The notes: generated from the letters alone by a model not told the origin. 64,000 nucleotides of DNA from Plasmodium relictum (GCF_900005765.1 NC_041692.1:2170001-2234000), one strand, 5' to 3'. Positions 35,463 to 47,190 are shown, numbered from the stretch's first letter. Translations and numbers: made by a program.

Positions 35463-37168
35463 AAAAAATTTATGATATATAATATATATATATATTTTGA
35501 AAATAATAAATTAAAATATTTATTAAAAAGTAAAATTTGAGTTAAAAAAAAGAAAAAACCAAATTTAAATTTGCAATTGTTCAATTAAAATGAATGAGAA
35601 TATATTATGAAAAAATATAAAAAAAACTAATCATAAAACTTAATTTTTATGAATAAACACTAATAAAAATGGGTATATAAATTAATAAAATAAAAGCAAA
35701 ATGTAGGAAAAAAATATGTTAACTATAGTTTTCTAATATTCTTAATTTTTTTTAGATATTAATATATAGATGATGCTAAACTATAGAAAAAAATTGAAAA
35801 TGTTAATGATTTATATATAAATATATTTCTTCAATTTACTGGTTTTTTATAAATATAAGATAGTTAAAATTACAAATTTTATTATGAAAAGGAAAGTAAT
35901 ATAAGACAAAATTAGAAAATTGGGAAATTTAAGAAATTATAATATATACATAAATTTTGTTGATGGTATTGCTATTATTTTTTTAAAAATATTATTAAGA
36001 TATTATTTAATTGAAAAAAAGTATCATTTGTTATATTGAATTTATACTTATTCATTCAACTTATATTCGTATTGTTTATATTATTAACTAAAACTGTATT
36101 TTTAAGAAATATATGTATCATTATGTCTTCATTATTCTTACTGCAATATTTAATACGTATTAATAATATCATAAATATTTTCCACTATTATCGTTCCATT
36201 TAATATTGTTATTATATTTAAAATATATGATATATGAGTTACAATTTATTTTGGGTGATATTATTAATCTAATTATTACTATAGATAATTTTACTTTTTT
36301 CATCATTTTTTAATAAAATATTTTGAGGAAAACAAACCTACGTTTTTTAATATAAAAAAAAAAAAAATAAATATTATATAATAATTAAAACTATATTAAT
36401 TATTTTCATAGTATCAAACACATATGAAGATTCATATCAGGAAGAATCAGAAAAAATGTAAATATAAAATATTTAAAAGTATATCAAATATATTTTTTTA
36501 AATAATGTAATAAAATAGTGAATCTTCTATGAATTTTTTAATAGAAAGTTATTATTTAAATAATTTACAAAGAATTTATACGGAATAATTAAAAAAAAAT
36601 AAAAATAAAAAATAAAAGAAATATAAATATATATATATGTAATACTAATTTCGAAATAAAACAATTCATCTAAAATCGTAACAATTTTTAAATATTCTAT
36701 ATAGGCATTTTCTTTTTTTACTTACACATTATAATATGTAATACTTTTCTTATTTACTGGCTTATGCATTATATGCTATATCAAAAATAGTGCAATTACT
36801 TTTAATTAAAAGCATTCCCTAATAATATCTTAAAGATTTTCAAATTTGATATTTATATATTATTTATTACATAATATTATGTATAAAAAAATTATATATA
36901 TATATTTTATTTTTTTTGTTTAATTTAAAAATTAAGAGTGTAATAATTCATCAAAAATATGTAATAATTAAAGCTTTATAAATATATATATTAGTAATTT
37001 AAAAAAAAAAATTTTTTTAATGAAATATAAACAAAAATTTTGCAATTAATAATAATTTTTAATTGCTATATTTTTCTTCATTTTTTGTTATATTAAAAAA
37101 AAAAAAAATTTATATATATAAAGAAAAAGGATAAATATATAAAGTTATTCTAATAAAAATTATAATAT

Positions 37169-38527
37169 TTACATTTGAAATATAGATGGTGTACCCAATG
37201 ATTCATTAAAAAAGAAATCGAAAGAATTGTCTTCTTTTAATGGTGTTAATATATTATAATATTTTTTAATTTCTTCTGAGTTATTTTGATCACAAGCAAA
37301 GTTAATATCTGCTTGGTTATCTTTAGATCTGCCTTTCTCTACGTAATTTAAATTATATTCGTTATCGTTACAATTTTTATCATTTTCTTCCGAAATAATT
37401 TTATTTTCTAGGAAAATTATTTTATCTTTAAAATACTCATTTACACGAGTTCCATCTATTTTATTTAAAATATTATCGCATATATTCACATTTTCCTTAC
37501 TGTATTCATTGTTTATTATATTATTTTCAGAATTTTCTTGATTATTATGCTTAATTATTTCATTTATATTATTTTTATCATATTCACTTTCTTCTAATAC
37601 TTTTTGAAAAATTTCATTTATATTTTCAAATTTATTTTTTCCGAACACTAAATCATTTTTTTTTTTTTCTGTAACTATTTCATTATTTTTGTGTATAATA
37701 TCATCAATAATCTTTTTTTGGCTTATATTGTAGTTGCTAATTGTTTTTTTATTTTCTGTTTCATCTTTATTTTCAAGTATCTTTAAATCTTTTTTTTTTA
37801 AATAAATAGATTCATAATTTTCATTTAATTCAGTACTGGAACTATTGTTAATTTTCTTTTCACAATTGCTATTTTGTATATGTGCGGAATCTTTTTTTCT
37901 TTTTTTAATTTTTTTACTTGAGTCAACTAATTGTCTCTCATTGAAATTTTTTTCTTCTTTGAAAATTGTTTTTAAATCTTTATTGGCATGAGATATTTTT
38001 TTTAAATTAACAACATTTTTTTCTTTTGATTCTACTTCAGTATATTTGTTACTTTTAGTAAGTTCTTTCATTGATAGCAGATCATTATTCTCTTCGATTT
38101 CTTGTTTAATTTTAAAATGAAGAGAATTCAATGAATTAAGAAAGTTGTCATTAATTGAGTTAAAAGTTTGTTCTTCGTTCTTTTTTTCCTCTGTCTTTAC
38201 TTTTAAGGGGTCTTGAATATTATCAATTTCATTCTTATAAAATATGTTATCTGATTTGTCATGAAACTTATTAAAAAAAGCGTAATTTTCCTGAAAATCT
38301 AATTCCTTTTCTTGATTAATTAAATAAATATCTAGTTTTCTTTTTTTTTCTTCTATATATTTTTTGTTACTATTTTTTTCAATGGTTTTAAATGTTTTCT
38401 TTCTTTTTAACTTTTTTTTTTCAATTGTTTTTCTAGATTTTAATTTTAAAGTTTGCAAAATGGCATTTTTATATTTTTCAGCAAATTTTCGAATTAATGA
38501 AATTCCCCTTTTTAGTTTCTTATCCAT
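37169..38527 (-). CDS. Unknown Lys/Asn/Glu-rich protein, 452 residues
   Basis: An ATG-started single-exon frame of 452 codons ending at TAA. The N-terminal 70 residues are very basic (RKTIEKKKLKRKKTFKTIEK), suitable for nuclear localisation or nucleic-acid contact. The middle is charged and Asn-rich with no predicted fold. The last ~30 residues are less simple (ILTPLKEDNSFDFFFNESL, ending GTPSIFQM) and resemble a short linear motif rather than a domain. No family recognised. Coding is supported by length, codon variety and the clean ATG; function is unknown. Confidence 0.75.
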   Translation of the reverse strand: MDKKLKRGISLIRKFAEKYKNAILQTLKLKSRKTIEKKKLKRKKTFKTIEKNSNKKYIEEKKRKLDIYLINQEKELDFQENYAFFNKFHDKSDNIFYKNEIDNIQDPLKVKTEEKKNEEQTFNSINDNFLNSLNSLHFKIKQEIEENNDLLSMKELTKSNKYTEVESKEKNVVNLKKISHANKDLKTIFKEEKNFNERQLVDSSKKIKKRKKDSAHIQNSNCEKKINNSSSTELNENYESIYLKKKDLKILENKDETENKKTISNYNISQKKIIDDIIHKNNEIVTEKKKNDLVFGKNKFENINEIFQKVLEESEYDKNNINEIIKHNNQENSENNIINNEYSKENVNICDNILNKIDGTRVNEYFKDKIIFLENKIISEENDKNCNDNEYNLNYVEKGRSKDNQADINFACDQNNSEEIKKYYNILTPLKEDNSFDFFFNESLGTPSIFQM

Positions 38528-38944
38528 TTTTTTTTTTACATATTTGAAGTTTCATATAAATTATTAATTTTAATATTTATATAAGTATTAATGCTGAAGT
38601 TACGAATTATTTTATTAAATTTTTTTTTTTTCCGAAATATCTTAAGTCATTTTGTAAAAAAGAAAATATTAATATTCTTATTTTACTTTTTTTTTTTTTT
38701 ATTTATATATTGGTATATTTTTAAGATTGATAAAATTTGTTTTTTTTTTTTTTTACTTTTTTTTCTTTTTTTTTAAAAAAAAAATGTTTTTTTAAATCAA
38801 TATTTCACTTTTTATTCAATTTCTTTTTGTAAAATTTTACTATGATTTTCATTGCATGTATTTGATTTATCTTTTTTTACTAATTTATGATAATTTAAGT
38901 AAAAAGTTATTTATTTTATTTTTTTCTATAAGGAACTATTGAAA

Positions 38945-38977
<33 letters not shown>

Positions 38978-39442
38978 ATGGTAAAAATTGAGAATTATGT
39001 TAGATTAATCTACATTTTCCATCAAGAATCTTGAAATACTTACTAAGATAGAATAATTCATATAAACATGTTAAAATATATCATGAATAATGTAAAAAGA
39101 ACAAATTAACATATAGTAGAATATTTAAAAGCTATTCAGAAAATAAAGAAATAGTATTATTTTTTATATCATTTTTAACATAAAATTTTTAGCATAAAGT
39201 TCAAAATAGAAAAAAATTGTTGAATGATAAAATTTAATATGAAAAACATAAAAAAATGATATTAACATTAAAAATATTTTTAATGCCATATTTATATTGT
39301 AGTATATATTTTAGGTAATATATATTTTTTATTTTTTTTTATATGAAAGAAATATATTTTACAACTATTGAAGGAAAAAATAAAATATAAACTTTTTTTA
39401 GTCCCTTTTAAATGATTTTTTTTCAATTTTTTACAAATAAAT
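38528..39442. other. Divergent promoter region
   Basis: About 0.9 kb between two divergent genes, with long T and A runs near 38690-38800 and 38949-38964. A plus-strand frame at 38591-38776 is almost all Phe, Ile and Leu and looks like a homopolymer artefact. Confidence 0.55.
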
Positions 39443-41203
39443 ATGGATCATTTAAGTAAAAAAAAAAAAAAGAATATCTATATATAATAAGATTAGGAGT
39501 TTTTTAATAAAAAAATAAAAACTTTATAAAAAGTATCAATTTTACAAAAATACAATTTTATAAAAAGAAATTTTTAATAAAAATTAGTGATTTTCCTTTG
39601 GCTATTTATGTTCATTTTTTTTTTTTATTCCTTTTTTTTAAAAGAAAATTTAATAGCAGGTGCTTTATCAGGTGTAGTAGTTGATAGTGTGTTATTTCCA
39701 ATTGATAATTTAAAAACAAAAGCACAAGTTAAAAATTCTTTTTCCATTTTTGAAACAAAAAAATTATATAGTGGAATTTTACCAACCCTAATAGGTACTG
39801 TTCCAGCAAGTGCTTTTTTTTACTGTTTTTATGAATTGTCTAAAAAATTGTTAACAGGTATTTTTTTTTTTTTATATTTTTAATATTATATAATTGTTTT
39901 CACTTATGACAATAAGATATTTATTTGAAATTGTAGTAAATAAATTAAAATTAATTTAAAATAAAGTTATATCATCGAATATTATATTTTTAAAATAATA
40001 AAATTACTTTTAATCTTATATTTATATTATTATAAATTATTTACAAGGTTTTCTTTTTATCAACTAGAAATAAATATCTTTTTATAATGATAAAATGTTG
40101 TAAAATTATTAACAAATTATAATTAGAACCTATACCTTTTAAAATGAGAAACTAGTTTATAATATAATGTAGTCATATATTTATAACAAATAAAAATGAA
40201 AAAAAAGAATGATTTATTTTGAGATAATTTTTTTAATTAAATAAATACATACTTTTTTTATATACAGAATACAATGAACATATTAACAAAAGTCACTTAT
40301 ACCTAATTTCGACAAGTGCAGCAGAAATTACATCATGTATAGTGAGGTATATGAAAAAAAAAAAAAAAAAAGATTAGCTAATATAAAGGGTTTTAAAAAA
40401 AATAATTCCTTTTTTTTAATAGATTACCATTTGAGGTAGTGAAACAAAAAATGCAAATATCTTCTAATAATTCTATGATGAATATAATATATGATATTTC
40501 AAAAAAAGAAGGTTTAGGCAAATATTTATTTAAAAGTTATTTAATTATGATAGTAAGAGAAATTCCCTTTGATTGTATTCAATTTTTTTTATGGGAAACG
40601 TTTAAGGAAAAAGCAAAAAAAGGTAATTAAAAAAAAATAATAATAATTAAAAAATAAAAATGTATTGAATCTTTTATTTTTTTTTTTAAAGATTTTGGTA
40701 AATTCTCTGATAAATATCCCACTGTTATGTCCTCCATGTGTGGTGGTTTGGCAGGTTTAAAAAAAAAGAAAGGAAATAATAAGTTTATAAGCATATCATT
40801 TTGATTAAATAATATTTTATTACATTTATATATATTTACATTTTATTATTTAGGTGGAATAGCTGGGTTCCTTACTACACCAATAGACGTTATAAAATCT
40901 AGACAGATGATATATGTAAAACAAAAATAAAAACAAATGCAAGTTTAAAATGTATTTAATATTTTTTTTTATAAAAGATATTATCTTAAAATGAACTTCA
41001 AAAATATTATCTATTTTTTATATCTAATAAAATAATAGGGAAAACATTTAAAAGAAACTATTAGAGAAATAGCAAGTGAAGGGTATTTATCATTTTATAA
41101 AGGATGCTATTTTAGAACAAGTTATTTATTTTTTGGTGGTATTTTATTTTTTGGGTCTTTAAACTTTTTTTCTTTACTTTTAGAGAATAAAATATGCTTT
41201 TGA
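39443..41203 (+). CDS. Mitochondrial carrier, S-adenosylmethionine carrier-like
   Basis: Exons inferred: 39443-39455, 39645-39857, 40268-40346, 40423-40622, 40692-40754, 40854-40915 and 41039-41203, about 264 residues, all phases consistent. The product has the three-fold carrier layout. Its signature motifs are FPIDNLKTKAQ, LPFEVVKQKMQ and TPIDVIKSRQM, each fitting PX[DE]XX[KR]. The opening NLIAGALSGVVVDSVLFPID and the GILPTLIGTVPASAFFYCFYE segment resemble the SAM carriers (yeast Pet8, human SLC25A26), which exchange SAM for S-adenosylhomocysteine across the inner mitochondrial membrane. The start is uncertain: a 13-base first exon gives MDHLKNLIAGA, while the ATG at 39608, unspliced, gives a hydrophobic MFIFFF leader. 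I prefer the first because carriers normally start close to this motif. Confidence 0.8.
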
Positions 41204-42962
41204 CATTTATTCACTTATTAAAATTTATTACTTTTTTTTAAAATATTTGTACTATTATTATAATATAATATAATATATTACATTTTTATTAATTATATAA
41301 AAACTGTTTGACAAAATCTATATTTTGTGAAGAATTTAGGAAATAATTTTTTTATATAATTTTTGTAACTTTCAGAAAATTTCTCTTTAATTGCATTTTT
41401 TTTTTCTTTATTACATTATAATAAATCCTAATTTTTATAATATTTTAATATTTTTTTAATTAAATAGTTTTATTTCTTTAACTTAAAATTTTTTGTAATT
41501 ACATTTGTTCATTGCTTTTACTATCATTTTATATTAAATGTAAGTTTTAAACATAAAATTAAAATGGAAAACGATGTATTATTATATATAATTTTTCATA
41601 TTTTTCTTTAAATTTTAGTTAATACATTAAATATGATTTATATTTTTGGTTTATATCAATTTCCAAAAAATTCCTTATGGTTAAAAATAATACTTATGTT
41701 TCATTTCAATTAAGACAAAAATTAAAAGGGAATAATATTCAATTTTATTTTAACTATATTATTATGTTTATCTTGTTAAATCACATATTCCATTATTAAC
41801 ATATTTATTTCCTCTCTAACCCATTATGTTATTGGTTAATTTTTTTTTTTAATTGTTAATTTAGCTGTTATTTAATTCTTCAATATTATTTTCAATTTAT
41901 TTTTTTTGTTTACTCCTTTTTCTTTTCTATTAAATGTAAATCAATTTAAATAAAAAAAAAAAAGGAAGTTTGCTATATAAAAATATGAGTTTGTATCTAA
42001 AGAACTCTGTATTGAAACATATTTTTAAATATATATATTTTTTATGTGAGACATTCAATTTCATTTGAATTAAATTTATGTATATTATAATCTTGGATGT
42101 AAAAAAGTGTAAAACACAACATCTAATTCAAAAAAAAAAAAAAAAAAAACATAAAAATTAAAAGAATTCTTTAAAGAAACGTATTAATAATATTAGAAAA
42201 TATGTTTTTATAATAAAAATTTACTTTTTTGTGCAATGAAAAATTAAAAAAAAAATATATCTTTTTAATATTAAATAGTAAGGGAAATTAATTTTCTTTT
42301 TATATATCTAATAAATTAAAAACAGGTAAATAAACACATGTAAAATATATATATGTAAATAAAAAGATATTTTGCATTGTTCAATTAAAAATAAATGAAA
42401 CAAAAATTTTATCAGTTTTTCTATTAAATGGGGAAAAAAAAAAAAAAAAAATAAAACAAAAAAAACATTTTATTTATTGATTAAAATAATTCTTATTTTT
42501 TAAAATACTGAAATCATAAAATAAATAAATAAAAATTAAAATATATATTATTCTTTTGGTTAATAAGATGTATGATTATGTTAATTATACATATTGCATA
42601 ATATAAAGATTATTTTCGTTAGAGAAAAAAAAAAACAATGTAGACATTAAAATATCTATAAAATATATATATATATATGTACATATATTTGAATAAAGAA
42701 GAAAATAAAGCATTAAGTTATAACTTATATATTTTTCTTTTTTATTTAAAATAAAATTTGAATAAATCAATCTTAAATTATGAAAGAATTTAATTTTACA
42801 TTTTTTAAACATTTTTAGATTTTTTTTTTTTATTATAAAAATTAAAAATTTTTTTATTGATACTTCAAAAAAAAAAAAAAATACTTTTATGCATACATTT
42901 ATAATTTATGTATTTAAAAATAAAAAAAAAAATATTTAAATTATAACAAAATTATAATAAAA
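41204..42962. other. Spacer and promoter of RFC2
   Basis: About 1.8 kb between two plus-strand genes. Only homopolymers, (TA)n runs and short frames are visible, including a minus-strand frame at 42585-42812 judged to be chance. Confidence 0.55.
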
Positions 42963-44321
42963 ATGGAGGAAGAATCATTTAAAAATAGATTGTTGAAAAG
43001 AGATATTGATATATGGATAGAAAAATATAGACCAGAATATTTAGATGAGGTAGTAGGAAATCCTTTTGTTATAAATACATTAAAAAGTATTATTAATTCA
43101 GGAAATATGCCTAATTTGCTTTTAGCTGTAACTATTTTACTCTATATAAAAACAATATTTAATTATATTTTATCTGTTTCTTCGTGAGGATGTTTTTTTA
43201 CTAACTTTTTTTTTTTTTTTTTTTGTATGTATCTTTCTCCTGAATATTTTTTTATATGTATAATTATTTTTTTAGTAAATTTTATGTTTTAACTTTTATT
43301 TGTTACTTTATATAATCTTTTTTTCTTTTATTGTTTAAAATTATTGTTTTGTTTTAATGTAAAAGTTTATACCTTTTTTGGTAAATGTGTTTTTTTTATT
43401 TTTTTTTTATTTTTTTGTTTACTTTTTTTTATTTTAATAATATTATTTCTTAATTGAATTTTATTATTTCTTAAGGGAGCACCTGGAACTGGAAAGACTA
43501 CAAGTATTTTATGTCTAGCTAGCGAAATGCTGGGAGATCAAGCAAAAAAAGCTGTTCTTGAGTTAAACGCATCAGATGATAGAGGAATAAACGTAATAAG
43601 AGACAGAATAAAAAGTTTTGCTAAAGAAATTATAAGCTTACCGCCAGGCAGACATAAAATTATTATTTTAGATGAGGTTGATTCAATGACAACTGCAGCT
43701 CAACAATCCTTAAGAAGAATTATGGAGTTGTATTCTGATACAACAAGATTTGCATTAGCTTGCAATCAGTCAGAAAAAATAATTGATGCACTTCAAAGTA
43801 GGTGTGCAATTATAAGATATTTCAAGTTAAGTGATGATCAAGTTTTAAAAAGAATATTAAAAATATGTGAGCTTGAAAATATAAAATATACTGATGATGG
43901 ATTAGAAGCACTACTATTTATAGCAGATGGAGATTTACGAAAAGCTGTTAACTGTTTACAATCTACTCATGCAGGATTGGAAATTATAAATAAAGAAAAT
44001 GTTTTAAATATATGTGATATTCCTTCTCCTGAAAGAATTGAGAAATTATTAAAGCATTGTATTAATAGTGAATGGAAGAAAGCTCATGATGTTGCATATG
44101 AGATGATTACAGAAGGACATACCCCTTATGATATTGCATTAACTTCATCAAATGTTTTAAGAAGATATGATTTGGGTTCTGAATCTGTTCAAATTGAATT
44201 TTTAAAGATAGGTGCAATGGCTTGCAATACAATGGCTAGTGGATTAGCAACTGTAATACAATTAGATAAATTACTCGCAGATTGGTGTACAGCTGCTAAA
44301 ACTTTTAGAACAAAATGTTAA
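42963..44321 (+). CDS. RFC2: Replication factor C subunit 2 (human RFC2/yeast Rfc4 type)
   Basis: Two exons, 42963-43127 and 43476-44321 (intron 348 bp, donor GTAACT, acceptor TTAAG), give 336 residues. The splice restores PNLLLAGAPGTGKTTS, the Walker A region of an AAA+ clamp loader. Other RFC boxes are WIEKYRPEYLDEVVGN, LELNASDDRGI, Walker B IIILDEVDSM, the arginine-finger box QSRCAIIRY and the C-terminal collar. Sequence detail (LPPGRHKIIILDE, TTRFALACNQSEKII) is closest to human RFC2. The complex opens PCNA and loads it on primer-template junctions during schizogony. Length is about that of the family. Confidence 0.96.
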
Positions 44322-44522
44322 TATTAAAACACAAATAAATAATGTTAAGAATACTTATATTGAAGAATTATCTAAAAATATGTTTTAAAAAAATATTAAA
44401 ATTTTCTGTAACTAAAAAAAATTCTTTATATTACATAAAAAATACTTTAATTTGAAATATTTTATAGTATATAATATCTTTTATCAGTATTCTTATCAAC
44501 ATTAAATATATATATATATATA

Positions 44523-44556
44523 TATTTATTTATTTATTTATTTATTTATTTATTTT
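44523..44556. repeat. (TTTA)n microsatellite
   Basis: About eight TTTA units directly after a (TA)n run (about 44507-44525), in a 3' flank. Confidence 0.85.
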
Positions 44557-44762
44557 ATATATTTTTTTGCTCATGATTTAACTTTAATTTTTCAGGATAT
44601 ATGATTTTAAAAAATATATGAAATTTTGATAATTTATTATTATTAAATTTTTATGTTTCTATATGTTTTTATAATTTTTAATAATTTAATTTTTTGGCTT
44701 TTTTCTTTTTTTTAAAGGTTAAAAACTGTTATAATAATATTAAAAAAAAAAATGAAAAAAAC

Positions 44763-44862
44763 AAAATAAAATAAATCTATATATAGCAAATCCAAAAATT
44801 ATGAGAAAAAGTAAAATAAAATTAATCTATATATAACAAATACAAAAATTATGAGAAAAAAT
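44763..44862. repeat. 50-bp tandem duplication
   Basis: Two adjacent 50-bp copies differ at only a few bases: both contain AATCTATATATA, then GCAAATCC or ACAAATAC, then AAAAATTATGAGAAAAA. The high identity suggests a recent duplication. Confidence 0.85.
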
Positions 44863-45015
44863 TAAATAATGAATTTTTTTTTTTAAGAATAAAGTGTACT
44901 AAAAATAAATTGTTTTCATATATAGTTTATTGTAGTAGTATTCTTCTTTAACTATGATATGTTTTGAAGTTTTATAATTTTACTAATTTATACAAATAAA
45001 TATGTAATTTATTTT

Positions 45016-47190
45016 TTATTTTTTATGAAATTTTTTGTTCATTTTTTTACGCTTTTTATTTTTAGAGGTATTATCATTTTTGTTTTTATTTTTTTTAATG
45101 TATTTTACATATATATATTTTTTTAATTTTCTTCCGCATAATGGTGGTAATTTGGATGGATCGGCTACTTCCGTTTCAGGTTCTTTACTTAATTGTTCTT
45201 CATACCCTTTCTCAGTAATTATAAATCCACTATTTTTTTTTAAAACGTACGATTTAATTTGTTCTTTATTATTTTTTTTTATTAATTTACTGTTTGTTTT
45301 ATTTTTATTTAAAAATAAACTTTCATTTCTATCTTTGATTAATTTTTGTGGTACAATTGTTTTGTTAAATTGCCTTACAATTTTACTAATTTTTTTTTTT
45401 TCATTTGCATGTGAATTAAAAAACTCTTTTAGTTGTTTCGATTTTAATGATTGATATAATATTTCTTTTTGTACATATAGTTTTATTTTTTTATTTGTGC
45501 ACTTATTTAAAGTAGATTCCACTCTATATCTATATTTTTCTACATTAATGAATTTCATATCTTTTTTAATCATAAGACAAATGTTTTTATCAACTATTTT
45601 CCGTAAAATGTCTTTTTCTGAAGTACTGTTTTCATTTATAAAAGAAATAATTATTCCTTTATTATTTAATCTGCATGTTCTTCCTATTCTATGTAAAAAT
45701 GTTTCTTCATCTAAAGGCATATCAAAATTGACAACACATTTTATACCATAAAAATCTAATCCTCTGCTATATAAAAAATCTTTTTCTTCATTACGTGAAC
45801 TATTTTTATTATTAATTTCATTTTCATCATTATATTCACCTTCATCATTTGAATTAATTTCATCATTTGAATTAATTTCATCATTTGAATTAATTTCATC
45901 GTCTGAATTAATTTCGTCGTCTGAATTAATCTTATCATTAGAATTAGTTTCATCATTTGAAGCAATCTCATTTGTATCATCATTATCTTCTAAATAATTT
46001 CCTTCACTTAATTTAATTTGTTCGTTTAAATTATTCTTATTTTTTTTGTTTTCAAATGTATTTTTTTCATATTGAGGACATATTAAAAAGTAAAATTTCG
46101 AGTTATTAAATGCTACAATAATGTTTTGCCTTATTAAAATAGGATGATTTGGATTAAGTATTGAAGAAGAAATATTGAAGTAAGTTAAAAATATTTTTAT
46201 TTTATAAGCATCATGCACAGTATTAGTAAATATAATAGATTTATATTGAATCTTTTTATCTTTTATTAAGTTATATAGATATATGTATTTTGTTAAATTA
46301 TCTTCATATATATAATAAAAGGATTTCCCATTAAATTTCTGTTTTTTTTCTTTATTTTCAATCACGTTTTCAATTTGATTTTCTATACTCAAATATATTG
46401 GTTTATGTAAAAAAAGTTTTGTTTCTTTTATAATACTTTTTTTTAATGTAGCTGATGCCATGATGATTTGATATTTTTTTGAGAAATTTTTTGGTAAATA
46501 AGTTATTAATTTATTCATAATTTTTTTGAATTCTTCAGTGTGCAAAACATCAGCTTCATCAATAATTAGTATTTTTAAATTCATTAATACATCTAAGTTT
46601 TTTTTTTTTTTTTCTAAAATATAATCGCATAAATTTTTTGGTGTACTTACCAATATAGTAGGATGTTCATAAAACTTTTTATTTATATTATGATTAATTG
46701 ATATTATATCTTTAAGATAAATACATAATTTTTGTGCTACTTCATAGATTTGTAAACATAATTCTTCTGTTGGAGATATAATAATACATTTATAAAAAAA
46801 TTTTAAATGCTCTTTTTCATTTAGATTTAATTTAATTAAATTTTGAAGTGATGGAATTAAATAAGCCATTGTTTTACCTGATCCTGTTTTTGAATTTAAA
46901 ATAACATCATTTCCTTTTAATATAGGTGGAATTGATAATTTCTGAATTTTTGTTGGATGCTTGAATTTAAATAAATATAATAAGGATTTTCTCAATCTTA
47001 CATCTAATAATACATTATCAAAATTTAAAAAGTTGTTACTTTTATCAAATAATTCATCGTAATTTTCATCTTTCATCAGGCTTTTCCTTATTCCTTTTTT
47101 TTTTTTTTCCTCTTTCACTTTCATTTCGCTTTTATCTATCACTTTATTCTTTAACTTCATTTTCTCTTTATTATCTTTTTTCATATTCAT
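45016..47190 (-). CDS. DEAD-box RNA helicase, DBP9/DDX56-like
   Basis: A 724-residue single-exon DEAD-box protein. Visible motifs are a Q-type region (FDNVLLDVRLRKSLL, then HPTKIQ), motif I SKTGSGKT (residues 100-107), Ia SPTEELCLQ (139-147, where most relatives have PTREL), Ib STPKNL, II DEAD (211-214), III SAT (246-248), V RGLDF and VI HRIGRTCR. Motif V/VI context (NFDMPLDEETFLHRIGRT) and the C-terminal SKLPPLCGRKLKKYI followed by a Lys tail match the DBP9/DDX56 group, nucleolar helicases needed for large-subunit rRNA maturation. An acidic hexapeptide repeat sits in the second RecA domain before motif V. The start is ATG at 47190. Subfamily assignment is likely but not certain. Confidence 0.85.
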   Translation of the reverse strand: MNMKKDNKEKMKLKNKVIDKSEMKVKEEKKKKGIRKSLMKDENYDELFDKSNNFLNFDNVLLDVRLRKSLLYLFKFKHPTKIQKLSIPPILKGNDVILNSKTGSGKTMAYLIPSLQNLIKLNLNEKEHLKFFYKCIIISPTEELCLQIYEVAQKLCIYLKDIISINHNINKKFYEHPTILVSTPKNLCDYILEKKKKNLDVLMNLKILIIDEADVLHTEEFKKIMNKLITYLPKNFSKKYQIIMASATLKKSIIKETKLFLHKPIYLSIENQIENVIENKEKKQKFNGKSFYYIYEDNLTKYIYLYNLIKDKKIQYKSIIFTNTVHDAYKIKIFLTYFNISSSILNPNHPILIRQNIIVAFNNSKFYFLICPQYEKNTFENKKNKNNLNEQIKLSEGNYLEDNDDTNEIASNDETNSNDKINSDDEINSDDEINSNDEINSNDEINSNDEGEYNDENEINNKNSSRNEEKDFLYSRGLDFYGIKCVVNFDMPLDEETFLHRIGRTCRLNNKGIIISFINENSTSEKDILRKIVDKNICLMIKKDMKFINVEKYRYRVESTLNKCTNKKIKLYVQKEILYQSLKSKQLKEFFNSHANEKKKISKIVRQFNKTIVPQKLIKDRNESLFLNKNKTNSKLIKKNNKEQIKSYVLKKNSGFIITEKGYEEQLSKEPETEVADPSKLPPLCGRKLKKYIYVKYIKKNKNKNDNTSKNKKRKKMNKKFHKK
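45842..45963 (-). repeat. 18-bp coding minisatellite in the helicase
   Basis: About 6.8 copies of an 18-bp unit encode the acidic hexapeptide NSNDEI or NSDDEI. Copies differ by single changes. The tract lies between motifs IV and V of the helicase core, so it must loop out of the fold. Confidence 0.9.

Larger units (their letters stand above)
31589..37168. other. 5.6-kb gene-poor region upstream of the zinc-knuckle/RRM gene
   Basis: The longest spacer in the window separates two minus-strand genes, so it contains the promoter and leader of the downstream RNA-binding protein gene. Most of it is A/T homopolymer. Exceptions are an inverted repeat at 34063-34088, a less AT-rich stretch with a small GAGC/GCTC hairpin (about 34940-35140), a TTTTG repeat at 35299-35339, an ordered element at 35384-35462 and a complex patch at 36115-36470. 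None gives a gene I can support. No tRNA, snRNA or rRNA is recognised. Confidence 0.5.
44322..45015. other. Convergent intergenic region
   Basis: About 0.7 kb between two 3' ends. It contains a TTTA repeat at 44523-44556 and a 50-bp tandem duplication (listed separately). Confidence 0.6.

Noticed and set aside
31589-37168. Centromere
   Set aside because: Plasmodium centromeres are uniformly AT-saturated with repeat arrays over 2-4 kb; this region is interrupted by less AT-rich islands and lacks such arrays.
38591-38776. Plus-strand 61-codon frame
   Set aside because: Almost only Phe, Ile and Leu from T runs in a promoter spacer.
41565-41720. Possible short spliced frame starting ATGGAAAACGATG
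   Set aside because: The candidate intron GTATTA...TTTTAG joins directly to a frame with a stop after three codons.
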